The position numbers and the translations under genes are program-made. This document shows, piece by piece, positions 17,069 through 26,325 of a stretch of 64,000 bases of DNA. Below the pieces are notes generated by a model that had not been told where the DNA came from, did not search any database, and saw only the letters and a program-made list of their open reading frames with translations. The stretch is from an uncultured Lachnospiraceae bacterium (GTDB taxonomy: Bacteria; Bacillota; Clostridia; Lachnospirales; Lachnospiraceae): the NCBI GenBank assembly GCA_910584695.1, contig CAJUBR010000006.1, positions 1-64,000 of the forward strand, read 5' to 3'. Position 1 is the first letter of the stretch; every line of letters begins with the position of its first letter.

Positions 17069-18016
17069 ATGAGTAATTATCAGCCACCCAGTGCATCGGG
17101 CTCCCCTAGATTTTGTAATATGGGAAGTTTCATGCGGCTTCCACAACAAACAGATGCCACAGGCTTAGACTTTGGAATCATTGGTATCCCTTTTGATACA
17201 GCAGCTTCCTTTCGTGCCGGTGCCAGGTTTGGTCCAAATGGGGTACGCAATATATCCGCTATGATAAAGCCAAATAATGTGGCTATGGGTGTTAATATTA
17301 TGGATACTTTAAAAGGTGCCGATCTCGGCGATGTACCGATTATACCGGATTACATCCATGAAACCTATAAGGCAATTGAAAAAAGCCTGTCAGAAGTATT
17401 AGATGCCGGTGCCATTCCCATCAGCATTGGCGGTGATCATGCTGTTACATTAGGAGAACTCCGAGCTGTTGCAAAAAAGCATGGAAAAGTATCTTTGATA
17501 CACTTTGATTCTCATTTAGATTTGTGTGACACTGTATTCGGACAGAAATATAATCATGGAACTCCGTTTCGAAGAGCACTGGAGGAGGGATTAATCGATT
17601 CGTCCCATTCCATTCAAATCGGCATGCGTGGTTCCCTGTACGATCCAAATGATTTTCAGATTGCAGCCGATCTTGGGTTTCAGGTAATTCCCGGTGATAC
17701 CCTTCACCATATGACACCTGACAGCCTGGCCCAAGCTATTCAAAACAGGGTTGGAGATAACAAAGTATTTTTAACCTTTGATATTGATTTTGTAGATCCC
17801 GCTTATGCACCGGGCACCGGGACGCCAGAGGTTGGCGGCTTCACATCTTATGAAACCCTGCAATATATAAGGGGCATAAAGGATTTGAATTTTGTAGGAT
17901 TTGATGTAGTCGAGGTGGCACCACCTTATGACCATTCAGAAATTACTGCTTATATGGGGGCAAATATTATATTTGAATTTTTATCCATATTGGCATATCA
18001 AAAAGGAAAAAAATAA
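17069..18016 (+). CDS. Ureohydrolase (agmatinase/guanidino-acid hydrolase family), copy 2
   Basis: The 315-residue protein carries the same metal-ligand set as copy 1: GGDHAVTL, HFDSHLD and TFDIDFVDP, with GQKYNHGTPFRRA in the substrate loop region. The start at 17069 follows AAGAGG; the frame extends to 17042 without a ribosome site. It heads the plus-strand arm, in front of an amino-acid ABC transporter. Copies 1 and 2 differ clearly in the N-terminal region and around HFDSH, so they may have different substrates or form a mixed oligomer. Agmatinase, guanidinobutyrase or guanidinopropionase are all possible. Confidence 0.9.
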   Translation: MSNYQPPSASGSPRFCNMGSFMRLPQQTDATGLDFGIIGIPFDTAASFRAGARFGPNGVRNISAMIKPNNVAMGVNIMDTLKGADLGDVPIIPDYIHETYKAIEKSLSEVLDAGAIPISIGGDHAVTLGELRAVAKKHGKVSLIHFDSHLDLCDTVFGQKYNHGTPFRRALEEGLIDSSHSIQIGMRGSLYDPNDFQIAADLGFQVIPGDTLHHMTPDSLAQAIQNRVGDNKVFLTFDIDFVDPAYAPGTGTPEVGGFTSYETLQYIRGIKDLNFVGFDVVEVAPPYDHSEITAYMGANIIFEFLSILAYQKGKK

Positions 18017-18060
18017 AAATATATTTTTAAAATCAGTAGGATTACTTATAAGATAGCAAA

Positions 18061-18098
18061 GGAGCTGTACGTTTCGCACGTAACGGCTCTTTTTCTAT
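18061..18098 (+). terminator. Terminator after the second ureohydrolase
   Basis: GAGCTGTACGT pairs with ACGTAACGGCTC across a short loop (one bulge, one G-U pair) and is followed by TTTTT. Read-through or a second promoter would be needed for the transporter genes behind it. Confidence 0.7.
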
Positions 18099-18143
18099 AT
18101 ATCGGATATAGGCAGTTACCTAATCCCCAAACATGCAAACTTT

Positions 18144-18178
18144 ATATGTAAATCATTTAAACTCTGCGTTTTACATAT
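18144..18178 (+). repeat. Inverted repeat in front of the transporter operon
   Basis: ATATGTAAA (18144-18152) and TTTACATAT (18170-18178) form perfect 9-base arms around a 17-base spacer. The repeat lies about 32 bases before the binding-protein start, so it may be an operator or a leader hairpin. Confidence 0.4.
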
Positions 18179-18210
18179 GAAAAGAGGACAAGAAAGAGAG
18201 GATGAAAATT

Positions 18211-19122
18211 ATGAAATTAAAAAAATTAATCACAGGACTATTAGCAGGAATATTAATGGTAACAAGTCTTACTGCCTGCGGGAATAATGAAACCACAGGC
18301 AGCAAGACAGCACAGTCAGCAAAAAGTGGTGCTGCACTTACCTTAGACCAGATTAAGAAAAATGGAAAGCTGGTGGTTGCCACCGAAGCTGCTTATGAAC
18401 CATTTGAATATCTGGATGTGGACGGAGAAACTATTATCGGCTACAATGCGGATTTATTTGCAAAAATCTGTGAAGACCTCGGTGTGGAATTAGAATATAT
18501 GGATGTTCCATTTCAGGGAATTTTAGCCGGTTTGGAAGCAGAAAAATATGATATCGTCGGTGCAACTCTTGGTATTACAAAGGAGCGTACCAGCAAATAT
18601 GACATGACCTATCCAATTCAGAAGGGTACAAATGTCTTTATCAAGAGAAAAGGGGATGATTCCATTAAAACCCCTGCAGATATGGAAGAAAAAGTTGTAG
18701 GTACCCAGACATCCTGCTTCGATGAGACCGACACAAAAGCCTATAATGAAAAATTGATTGCCAATGGCGGCAGCGGTTATAAAGAGTTAAAACTCTACGA
18801 CGGCTTTCCGGAGGCCTATATGGAATTAAAGAATAAAAAGCTGGATATTGTTGCACAAAATTATGCCAGTGCAGCAGCAATCGTAAAAACCAATCCAGAT
18901 GATTTCGAACTGGTAACAGACGAAAATGGAGACGTTGCAATGGTCAGTGAAAATGATACCTGGCTGTCCTGGGCAGTGAGAAAATCCGACAAGGAGCTAT
19001 TCGATTACATCAATGAAGAAATTGCAAAATTTAAAAAAGACGGAACGCTGGCCCAGCTACAGGAAAAATGGTTTGGACAAACGGTAGAGCTACCGGAATC
19101 AGACTATATACCCGCCGAATAA
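18211..19122 (+). CDS. Polar amino-acid ABC transporter substrate-binding lipoprotein
   Basis: The 303-residue protein has a lipoprotein signal peptide with lipobox SLTAC (Cys23) and a family 3 solute-binding domain: LVVATEAAYEPFEY near the start, IIGYNADLFAKICEDLG, and the ligand-carboxylate region LGITKERTSKYDMTYPI. It would bind a charged or guanidino amino acid outside the membrane and hand it to the two permeases downstream. The ATG at 18211 is preferred over 18202, because the GAGAGG ribosome site directly abuts the earlier ATG. The ligand is not readable from sequence. Confidence 0.9.
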   Translation: MKLKKLITGLLAGILMVTSLTACGNNETTGSKTAQSAKSGAALTLDQIKKNGKLVVATEAAYEPFEYLDVDGETIIGYNADLFAKICEDLGVELEYMDVPFQGILAGLEAEKYDIVGATLGITKERTSKYDMTYPIQKGTNVFIKRKGDDSIKTPADMEEKVVGTQTSCFDETDTKAYNEKLIANGGSGYKELKLYDGFPEAYMELKNKKLDIVAQNYASAAAIVKTNPDDFELVTDENGDVAMVSENDTWLSWAVRKSDKELFDYINEEIAKFKKDGTLAQLQEKWFGQTVELPESDYIPAE

Positions 19123-19168
19123 CAAAATACGATTTTACAAAAAGAAGAAAGGATAAAAGTGTACTATT

Positions 19169-19831
19169 ATGAAAGAGGCTTTTAATTTAGTAATACCATA
19201 TTATCCGCTATTCTTAAAGGGCATAGGCTATACTCTGGAGGTTTCTGTACTGGCCATTCTTCTGGCAGTATGTATCGGAACAATATTAACCGTATTGCGG
19301 ATGGGGAAAAATTCACTTCCCCACCGCATTTTACAAAATATTATTGCCATCTACATTAGTTTTGTGCGGGGTACTCCTATTCTGGTGCAGATTTATATTA
19401 TCTTTCAGGCGTTTTCTGTACTAGGTTTAAATTTATCTGCCTTTACCTCCGGTGTCATTGCTCTAAGCCTAAATAGCGGCGGGTTTATGGCTGAAATCCT
19501 TCGCGGTGGATTTAGTGCCATTCCAAAGGGACACATAGAAGCCGCCAAAGCAATCGGCATGCCGTCCCACAAAATCTGGACACGCATCATCCTGCCACAG
19601 GTGTTTCGGATTGCTGCTCCGCAGCTGACAAGTGAATTTATCAACGTAATCAAGGTTTCTCCTATGCTTTCCGTGCTGGCGGTAGTGGAACTGACAAGAA
19701 CAGCTGAACGACTGGTAAAAGTAACAGGTGAAGCCATTCCATTTTACATTACGATTGCAATTATTTATTTTATCATCTGCTGTCTGCTAGAAGAGCTGGT
19801 AAAATGGCAGGAACACAGACGCACTGTTTAA
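19169..19831 (+). CDS. Amino-acid ABC transporter permease 1
   Basis: The 220-residue HisM/GlnP-family permease has about five membrane helices and the cytoplasmic EAA loop (HIEAAKAIGM) that contacts the ATPase. VRGTPILVQIY is the family's conserved second-helix signature. It is one of two different permeases, so a heterodimeric channel is expected. It lies 46 bases after the binding protein. Confidence 0.92.
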   Translation: MKEAFNLVIPYYPLFLKGIGYTLEVSVLAILLAVCIGTILTVLRMGKNSLPHRILQNIIAIYISFVRGTPILVQIYIIFQAFSVLGLNLSAFTSGVIALSLNSGGFMAEILRGGFSAIPKGHIEAAKAIGMPSHKIWTRIILPQVFRIAAPQLTSEFINVIKVSPMLSVLAVVELTRTAERLVKVTGEAIPFYITIAIIYFIICCLLEELVKWQEHRRTV

Positions 19832-19888
19832 CCCGGTAAAACGGTATATCGGATATCACACAATATAAAAACAACAAGGAGGTAGCAA

Positions 19889-20548
19889 ATGAATGAATTT
19901 CTACGCATTGCCCAAATAACAATTCCATTGCTATTAGAAGGTGTTTTGTCCACCTTAAAAATTTCTGTACTGGCTATATTACTTGCCCTGATACTTGGTG
20001 CTTTTATTGCCTGCCTTCGTATTTCCAGACTATTTATCTGCCGATTGGCGGCAGGTATCTATATCAAGATTTTCCGGTGCATTCCTTTCATGGTAGAGGT
20101 TTATCTGGCTTACTATGGACTTCCCATGCTTGGTATCGAAGTATCTGCCCTTGCGACGGGTATTTTGATCTTAGGATTATACACCGCTGCCTATATAGCC
20201 GTTATTCTCGAAAGCGGTTTAAAAGCACTTCCCAAAGGACAATCCGAGGCAGCTTATGCCATTGGTATGTCAAAGGCAAAATCTCTTTGGCGTATCCTGC
20301 TTCCCCAGACCATCGGTGTTATCATACCTCCAATGACGGGACAATTTTTGCAGACAGTAAAGGATTCTTCTATTTTGTCCATTATTACGGTAGCCGAAAT
20401 GACAATGATGACAAAAGAGGCCATTGGTATTACCTTCAGCCCACTAATTGTTTATATTTGTGCGGGGCTTTTTTACTGGGCAATCAACCTTATCATAGAA
20501 TTATCTGCAAAGAGAATTGAAAAACGGCACAGAAGAATCAGTATATAG
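19889..20548 (+). CDS. Amino-acid ABC transporter permease 2
   Basis: The 219-residue paralogue of the preceding permease has FRCIPFMVEVYLAYYGLP in the conserved region and the EAA loop QSEAAYAIGM. It has about five membrane helices. The start follows AAGGAGG. Together the two permeases form the transmembrane path for the imported amino acid. Confidence 0.92.
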   Translation: MNEFLRIAQITIPLLLEGVLSTLKISVLAILLALILGAFIACLRISRLFICRLAAGIYIKIFRCIPFMVEVYLAYYGLPMLGIEVSALATGILILGLYTAAYIAVILESGLKALPKGQSEAAYAIGMSKAKSLWRILLPQTIGVIIPPMTGQFLQTVKDSSILSIITVAEMTMMTKEAIGITFSPLIVYICAGLFYWAINLIIELSAKRIEKRHRRISI

Positions 20549-20580
20549 GGTAAAAAATTAGTAGGAAGGAGATTGGAAAG

Positions 20581-21360
20581 ATGAAAAATGATGCAAAAAT
20601 TGTTATGTCGGTCAAAAATTTGTCCAAAAAATACGGCGACAATGAAGTGTTAAAAAAAATAGATATGGAAGTTCATGAAGGAGAGGTCATCAGTATTGTA
20701 GGACCCTCCGGTTCCGGTAAGAGTACTTTTTTACGCTGCCTAAATCATTTAGAGCATTTAAGCGGCGGTGAAATCATGGTAAACAACATACCCCTTCTTG
20801 GTGAAGACGGCAGCCATGCAAATGCTAAGAAAAACGAAAAAGCTGCTAAGGAAATCTGTAAATCAGTGGGTATGGTTTTCCAGCAGTTTAATTTATGGCC
20901 ACACAAAACCGTATTGGAAAATATAATTGAAGGTCCTGTTCAGGTAAAAAAAGAAAATAAAAAAGAAGCGATTAAACAAGCTGAAAGGCTATTGGAAAAA
21001 GTTGGAATGCTGGAAAAGAAAAATGCCTACCCTGCCCAGCTTTCCGGGGGACAACAGCAGCGCATTGCCATCGTGAGAACTCTTGCCATGAATCCGGAAA
21101 TTATTCTGTTTGATGAGCCGACCAGTGCCCTCGACCCGGAATATGTCGGAGAAGTTTTATCCGTTATGAAGGACCTGGCAAAGGAAGGCATGACAATGAT
21201 TGTTGTAACGCATGAAATGGGTTTTGCCGCGGAGGTGGGAGATCGGGTAATCTTTATGGATGGCGGTTATATTATGGAAGACGGCACACCCCAAGAGGTC
21301 TTTAAACATCCAAAAACAGAACGGGCACAAGTATTTTTCTCAAAAATACTGAATGTATAA
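20581..21360 (+). CDS. Amino-acid ABC transporter ATPase (GlnQ-type)
   Basis: The 259-residue ATPase has Walker [11 protein letters not shown]-loop [10 protein letters not shown], signature LSGGQQQR, Walker [13 protein letters not shown] and the H-loop VVTHEMGFA. It powers import by the preceding permeases. It is followed after 9 bases by the regulator gene, so transporter and regulator are co-transcribed. Confidence 0.95.
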   Translation: MKNDAKIVMSVKNLSKKYGDNEVLKKIDMEVHEGEVISIVGPSGSGKSTFLRCLNHLEHLSGGEIMVNNIPLLGEDGSHANAKKNEKAAKEICKSVGMVFQQFNLWPHKTVLENIIEGPVQVKKENKKEAIKQAERLLEKVGMLEKKNAYPAQLSGGQQQRIAIVRTLAMNPEIILFDEPTSALDPEYVGEVLSVMKDLAKEGMTMIVVTHEMGFAAEVGDRVIFMDGGYIMEDGTPQEVFKHPKTERAQVFFSKILNV

Positions 21361-21369
21361 AAAGAGAGG

Positions 21370-22692
21370 ATGATAAATGCAGTGTATGCGATTTCCAAAC
21401 AGCTTGAACAATATAAATATATCGGAAAAGTGATGGAAAATATCCATCCAAGTGTAACCGTAATGGATAAAAATGGAACATTTGTCTATATCGGAACGGC
21501 CTGCAAGGATTTTTTTGGAGCAGAAGCTGATTCCCTTGTTGGGGAAAACGTCTGCAGCCCGCAGGTTGCTAAAGTATTTCATCCCTGTGTTTCCCAAATG
21601 GTATTAGAAACCCGGAAAAAAATGACGATTACACAAAAAAACAGCAATGGTGAAACCACTTTTGTAACCGGCATCCCCATTTTTGACAATTATGGCGAAT
21701 TAGAACTTATTATCTGCTTTTCCTCCTGGGATATTACAAATTATGAAGACTTAAAAACACACTTTGAACAGCTTAAGGAAGAAAATGAAGACCTGCTGCG
21801 CCAGATCAGCCGCCTGACAAAAGAGGAAGCCCTGACAAAAAATCTGATTGGCAAAAGCCGTAATATTCAGGATGCCATGCGTCTTTTACAGATATTTTCC
21901 AAACAGGATTTACCTGCATTTATTTATGGTCCGGTGGGCTGCGGCAAAACGTATCTTTGTAAGATCGTATATGGACAGTCCGGTATACTATACGAATACA
22001 ACTGTGATTTGGTTTCTCCGGAAAATATTGCTCTGGATTTGTTTGGAAACAATGAGAAAAAAGGAATTTTAGATTCCAAGGGGTATCACACGATACTGCT
22101 TTACCATATAGAACTTCTGCCTGCTCCCCTGCAGCGCCGGCTGATTGACCATGTAAAACAAAACCATCTTGTCATCATCGGTGCAGCTCCAAAATCATTA
22201 GATGCTCTGAAAAAGGAAAGGAAAGTTTCAGATGAATTATATTATTTTTTTAAAAGCTATCAGGTGGAAATATTAAGCATCAACGAACGCCCGGAAGATT
22301 TACAGGGATTTTTGGATTATTACATCCAAACCTTTAACGCCAAGTATCAAAAGAATGTATCCTTTTCTCCCCGTGCCATGAATTGTCTGCTTGGCTATCA
22401 CTACAAGGATAATATTATCGGAATCCGTTATATCGTAGAACGCCTGATTTTAACTGCTGAGAAAGCTATGATTGATGTCTACCAGCTTCCCAAAGAATTC
22501 ACCCAGTATTCCGATGAATTATTTCTACAAAATGAATCCTTGGAGAATATGATGGAGCTGTATGAACGGGGAATCATTATACGGGCTTATGAAAAATACC
22601 ACACGACCATCGAAGTGGGAAAACGTCTTGGCATCAGTCAGGCAACCGCAGCAAGAAAGATCGCTAAATATATAGGAAAGAAAAAAATGTAA
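21370..22692 (+). CDS. PAS-AAA+ transcriptional regulator with a lost sigma-54 loop
   Basis: The 440-residue protein has a PAS domain (about 15-130), a short coiled coil, an AAA+ domain (about 155-340) and a Fis/TyrR-type helix-turn-helix at the end (GKRLGISQATAARKIAKYI). Walker A is intact (GPVGCGKT, 187-194), but the GAFTGA loop that touches sigma-54 is absent and the Walker B position reads TILLYHIELL with no Asp/Glu pair. It is therefore probably a sigma-70-type local regulator like TyrR, not a true sigma-54 activator. GAGAGG directly abuts the ATG at 21370, so a GTG at 21382 may be the real start. It likely senses the cluster's substrate through PAS. Confidence 0.8.
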   Translation: MINAVYAISKQLEQYKYIGKVMENIHPSVTVMDKNGTFVYIGTACKDFFGAEADSLVGENVCSPQVAKVFHPCVSQMVLETRKKMTITQKNSNGETTFVTGIPIFDNYGELELIICFSSWDITNYEDLKTHFEQLKEENEDLLRQISRLTKEEALTKNLIGKSRNIQDAMRLLQIFSKQDLPAFIYGPVGCGKTYLCKIVYGQSGILYEYNCDLVSPENIALDLFGNNEKKGILDSKGYHTILLYHIELLPAPLQRRLIDHVKQNHLVIIGAAPKSLDALKKERKVSDELYYFFKSYQVEILSINERPEDLQGFLDYYIQTFNAKYQKNVSFSPRAMNCLLGYHYKDNIIGIRYIVERLILTAEKAMIDVYQLPKEFTQYSDELFLQNESLENMMELYERGIIIRAYEKYHTTIEVGKRLGISQATAARKIAKYIGKKKM

Positions 22693-22812
22693 AAAGGAAG
22701 CTTTCCGCAGCACATTAGGCTTTATCTGCCCTGATTTATACTTTTATAATATACACTCATAAAAAATGATATTTATATGCACAGAAAAACTGTGCAGGAA
22801 ATGGAGGATCCC

Positions 22813-23418
22813 ATGAAAAATTTTAAACTTACCGTAAGCCGTGAGTTCGGCTGTAACTCCAGAGAAATCACTAAACAGTTAGCCAGCCGGCTTGGGGTGA
22901 CAATGTATGATAAGGAACTTGTAGACAGAGCTGCCGAACGTGCCGGTATCCATCCCGACAGTTTTCAGGATATAGACAAGAGCATTTTAACTTCAGAAGA
23001 AAGACTAACCTCCTTTTTTGGTTACGGTTCCACTACGAACTTTTATTCCGACGAGGCTATCAAAGCTCAGATTTCTATTATCCGTGACATTGCCAACCAG
23101 CAAAAACCAGCTATTTTTTTCGGACGGTGTGCCGATTTTATCCTAAGAGAGCACCCGAATACATTAAATATTTTTCTATATGCACCATTTGAGGCAAGGA
23201 AAATGCATGTAATGGATGCGTACAATTTAGACGGTCCTTCTGCCGAGCGTATGATTAAGCGGATTGACCGGCAGCGCCACAACTATTATAAATATGTAAC
23301 CGGCATAAACCGCAGCGACCGGAATTTAAAACATATCATGATTGATGTGGACCGTTTCGGCGAAGAAAAAACAGTGGAGATTATTCATCAGATTGTACAG
23401 ATGGAATTTGGTGAATAG
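22813..23418 (+). CDS. Cytidylate kinase-like family protein, copy 1
   Basis: The 201-residue P-loop kinase-like protein starts SREFGCNSREITKQLASRLG, the region where relatives have FGSGGREI, followed by YDKELVDRAAERAG. Later motifs are IFFGRCADFIL and a DRQRHNYYKYVT stretch. Family members resemble CMP kinase but are usually not the essential Cmk, and their substrate is unknown. The start at 22813 has GGAGG; the frame opens at 22777. A related copy lies at 34.8-35.5 kb on the other side of the urease/urea block. Confidence 0.8.
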   Translation: MKNFKLTVSREFGCNSREITKQLASRLGVTMYDKELVDRAAERAGIHPDSFQDIDKSILTSEERLTSFFGYGSTTNFYSDEAIKAQISIIRDIANQQKPAIFFGRCADFILREHPNTLNIFLYAPFEARKMHVMDAYNLDGPSAERMIKRIDRQRHNYYKYVTGINRSDRNLKHIMIDVDRFGEEKTVEIIHQIVQMEFGE

Positions 23419-23483
23419 AATATATTGGGTTATAATATGGGCTGCCAAATTCAGTAATATTCGAACATTGATAAACATAAAAA

Positions 23484-23510
23484 GGTGGTTGATTTCCAAC
23501 CACCCTTTTA
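23484..23510 (+). terminator. Terminator of the cytidylate-kinase-like gene
   Basis: GGTGGTTG (23484-23491) pairs with CAACCACC (23497-23504), followed by TTTTATAT. Confidence 0.8.
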
Positions 23511-23521
23511 TATAATTTAAT

Positions 23522-23550
23522 CAAAAATACAATCGGATATGACTCCGATT
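23522..23550 (-). terminator. Terminator of the urease operon
   Basis: On the minus strand AATCGGA (23544-23550) pairs with TCCGATT (23531-23537), followed by GTATTTTT. It lies about 85 bases beyond the last urease gene. Confidence 0.6.
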
Positions 23551-23633
23551 TGCCTTCAGTAAACCTTAAAATGCAAAAGAAATAGTATCTATCTAAGCCT
23601 TTTCGGATTCGGAAATATTTAAGTATTTTTACT

Positions 23634-24434
23634 TCATCCGTCAGCCAATAATATCTCTTTTACCTTCTCTGCAATTTTTTCAAATGCCTGATAGATTGCA
23701 TCTCCTTCCATACCCAATACCCGGATTCCGATACCGGAAAGACATCTTGTACTTCCCCAGTAAAGAGGGGGAGTATCTGAAACAAGCTCTGTTTTCAAGT
23801 CTCGAAACCATTTTAAAAACCCATCCTCCCTTTGTTTATCTGGAAAATGTATATAAAGCATACCATTATGTGTATAGCCATGCCACAGACCCATCCTGTC
23901 ATAATTCCATTGCTCCGGTTTTATATATGTGTGATCTGCAAATACCAGACGACCTGCATGATATATTTTGGTACGACTGCAAAACCAGTCCATTTTAAAG
24001 CGTTCTTCCATTCCAACCCGTCCACAGTTAAAGATGTCTCCATAAAGAAAGGTACATCTGTCATGCAGATAAATCTCTGTACTACACTCATAACGGCTTT
24101 TGGCAAACGGAATGACAGGATAGGGGAGGTAAATACCTGCTGCATCCCTCGCAGCTTCTATTTTGATACATTTAACAGCAGACTGCTCTTTCCTCTGAAA
24201 TACCTTTTCGTAGCTCTGACTCTTCATGCAGACTTTTGCACCCTCACCGATTTCAAAATGGGATTCAAAATTATCTCCGCCAAATATGCCCGCACTGGAA
24301 GACATAAGGACTGCCTCCATCCAGTCCTTTTCATAAAACGGCTGCATAATCCGATAAGGTGCCTCACAGTATACATCCTTTAATATTGTTTTTTTCTGCA
24401 TCAGACCGGCAGACATATATAATCGGCTTTTCAT
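23634..24434 (-). CDS. ureD: Urease accessory protein UreD
   Basis: The 266-residue UreD/UreH-family scaffold protein shows the family pattern [22 protein letters not shown] and the later [18 protein letters not shown]. UreD binds apo-urease and recruits UreF and UreG for nickel insertion. It overlaps ureG by 4 bases (ATGA). It is last in the operon, where many bacteria place it first. Confidence 0.9.
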   Translation of the reverse strand: MKSRLYMSAGLMQKKTILKDVYCEAPYRIMQPFYEKDWMEAVLMSSSAGIFGGDNFESHFEIGEGAKVCMKSQSYEKVFQRKEQSAVKCIKIEAARDAAGIYLPYPVIPFAKSRYECSTEIYLHDRCTFLYGDIFNCGRVGMEERFKMDWFCSRTKIYHAGRLVFADHTYIKPEQWNYDRMGLWHGYTHNGMLYIHFPDKQREDGFLKWFRDLKTELVSDTPPLYWGSTRCLSGIGIRVLGMEGDAIYQAFEKIAEKVKEILLADG

Positions 24435-25042
24435 TTCATCCCCTCAAATAACACATCTTTCTTTATCCAGTCTATCACTTCCTCCACCCCTTCCAGGGTC
24501 ATTAAATTTGTAAATAAAAACGGTCTTTTCTGGCGCATTATCTCGGAATCTCTTGCCATCACCTCAAGACTTGCCCCTACCAGCGGTGCCAGATCCGTTT
24601 TATTTATAACCAGCAGGTCTGATCTGGTCACTCCCGGACCTCCCTTTCTTGGAATTTTTTCTCCCTGTGCCACATCAATCACATATATAGATGCATCTGC
24701 CAGATCAGGACTAAAGGTAGCAGATAAATTATCTCCACCACTCTCAATAAAGATAATCTCTACATCTGGAAAACGTTCCGCCATTTCTTCTACCGCCTCC
24801 AAATTCATTGAACAGTCTTCTCTTATCGCCGTGTGCGGACAACCGCCGGTCTCTACCCCGATAATACGCTCCTTGGGTAATGCTGAATTTCGGATTAAAA
24901 ATTCGGCATCCTCCTTTGTATAGATATCATTCGTAATAACTGCTACGCTGTATTCCTTTGCCATGATCCGGGTTAACCGTTCAATTAATGCTGTCTTGCC
25001 GGAACCTACCGGTCCGCCTACTCCGATTTTTACATAACTCAT
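24431..25042 (-). CDS. ureG: Urease accessory GTPase UreG
   Basis: The 203-residue SIMIBI-class GTPase has P-loop [15 protein letters not shown], the metal-binding CPH motif in [33 protein letters not shown] and the NKTDL guanine motif. It supplies nickel with GTP hydrolysis during urease maturation. The start follows AGGAGG. Confidence 0.96.
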   Translation of the reverse strand: MSYVKIGVGGPVGSGKTALIERLTRIMAKEYSVAVITNDIYTKEDAEFLIRNSALPKERIIGVETGGCPHTAIREDCSMNLEAVEEMAERFPDVEIIFIESGGDNLSATFSPDLADASIYVIDVAQGEKIPRKGGPGVTRSDLLVINKTDLAPLVGASLEVMARDSEIMRQKRPFLFTNLMTLEGVEEVIDWIKKDVLFEGMK

Positions 25043-25052
25043 ATGCCGCCTC

Positions 25053-25739
25053 CTAACTCATATATAACCGTGAATACAATGTCTCATGCCGCATTGCCGC
25101 AATTTCAAATTCGGTTCCCCCGATTCCGACATCCATAAGATTTACTGTCTGTGCCTGCAAAACCGCCTTTTCTAAATCCGTAAAGGCTTCAAACAAAATC
25201 CTTTGTCCCTCCATCTGGCTTAAGGGTACGGATTTTACGGTATTGGTCACAATCGCTGACAAAATATTATAGCCATAAACTGTCAATCCTTCATCAAGCG
25301 GTACCCCCCGCTCTTTCGCATACAATCCCACCGCAATGGGGTGATGCCCATAACATTCTTTTTTACAAATTTTTTCGTAATAAATTTTTAACGACCCGGT
25401 TTTCCATTTCTTAATATGCTCTAAAAGCTTTAAAAATCTTCGGCAAAGCTTCTCACTTCCCTGACGAACTTCCATCGGCACCCTCAAAGCCCCATAATAT
25501 TCATCTAATTCCTGAATAAATGTTACATCTTCTGAATGCTGGTAAGCAAGTGCCGCCACACCCAGCTCATTATAGGGCATCATCGACAGATAGCTTTTCA
25601 CATATTCCTGCAGATTTTCTGAATTTGTAATAACCATTTCCTGAACCAGTGTTTCCAATCCGTTTGAAAGTGTAAATGCACCAATTGGAAATAAACTGTC
25701 CTGCGACTGAAGCATAGACAACAAAGAAATTGTGTTCAT
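25053..25739 (-). CDS. ureF: Urease accessory protein UreF
   Basis: The 228-residue all-helical protein has the UreF signatures [16 protein letters not shown] near the N-terminus and [17 protein letters not shown]. It acts as the GTPase regulator of UreG in the UreDFG complex. The start at 25739 is set by AAGGAG; the open frame reaching to 25862 overlaps ureE and has no support. Confidence 0.92.
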   Translation of the reverse strand: MNTISLLSMLQSQDSLFPIGAFTLSNGLETLVQEMVITNSENLQEYVKSYLSMMPYNELGVAALAYQHSEDVTFIQELDEYYGALRVPMEVRQGSEKLCRRFLKLLEHIKKWKTGSLKIYYEKICKKECYGHHPIAVGLYAKERGVPLDEGLTVYGYNILSAIVTNTVKSVPLSQMEGQRILFEAFTDLEKAVLQAQTVNLMDVGIGGTEFEIAAMRHETLYSRLYMS

Positions 25740-25818
25740 TATGATCTCCTTTCCGTCAGCCCGTCCTAAAAAAATACTAACTGCATTCCTTTTATGACAA
25801 CTTTCTTTAGTATTCTTT

Positions 25819-26280
25819 CTATTCATGCAAATGACCATGTTCATGCCCATCATTATGTCCATGTGCCTTACATACGATAAAATCAGACAACTTTTCCATT
25901 GTTTCTTCTACGTGAAATCCCAATTTTATAAGGTAATGAAAGGTGGGCTCATCATAGGGAACCAAAACCGTATTTTCGGTAATTTTTAGAGATAAATGAC
26001 GGTTTCCCAGTTCAAATCCCAGCCGCCCCATCTCCTCCATATCAGATACCGTTATCTTAACTACTTTAGAAGGAATAATATCTACTACATAGAACTTTTC
26101 CCCTCTTTGTGCAATCACATCTCCATCATGAAGATTTTCTTCAATACAGATACCGATTTCTGTACCGTCCTCCGCAATTTTTTTAAGGCGTTTTTTTTCC
26201 GTTTCAAACCATTCCATAGGAACCCGGACAACCGTATCCTTATCACTTATATTAATATCCAATATTTTATCACTAATCAT
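25819..26280 (-). CDS. ureE: Urease accessory nickel chaperone UreE
   Basis: The 153-residue protein has an N-terminal peptide-binding domain and a C-terminal metal domain ending in a His-rich tail (GHNDGHEHGHLHE). UreE delivers nickel to UreG. The gene lies 45 bases behind ureC in the same operon. Confidence 0.93.
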   Translation of the reverse strand: MISDKILDINISDKDTVVRVPMEWFETEKKRLKKIAEDGTEIGICIEENLHDGDVIAQRGEKFYVVDIIPSKVVKITVSDMEEMGRLGFELGNRHLSLKITENTVLVPYDEPTFHYLIKLGFHVEETMEKLSDFIVCKAHGHNDGHEHGHLHE

Positions 26281-26325
26281 GACTTACATAACCTCCTGTT
26301 TTTTAACATTGCCAAATTCCTCTCT

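Noticed and set aside
18017..18210. Possible guanidine riboswitch in front of the transporter genes
   Set aside because: The hairpin here is an ordinary terminator and I see none of the conserved guanidine-I, -II or -III core sequences.
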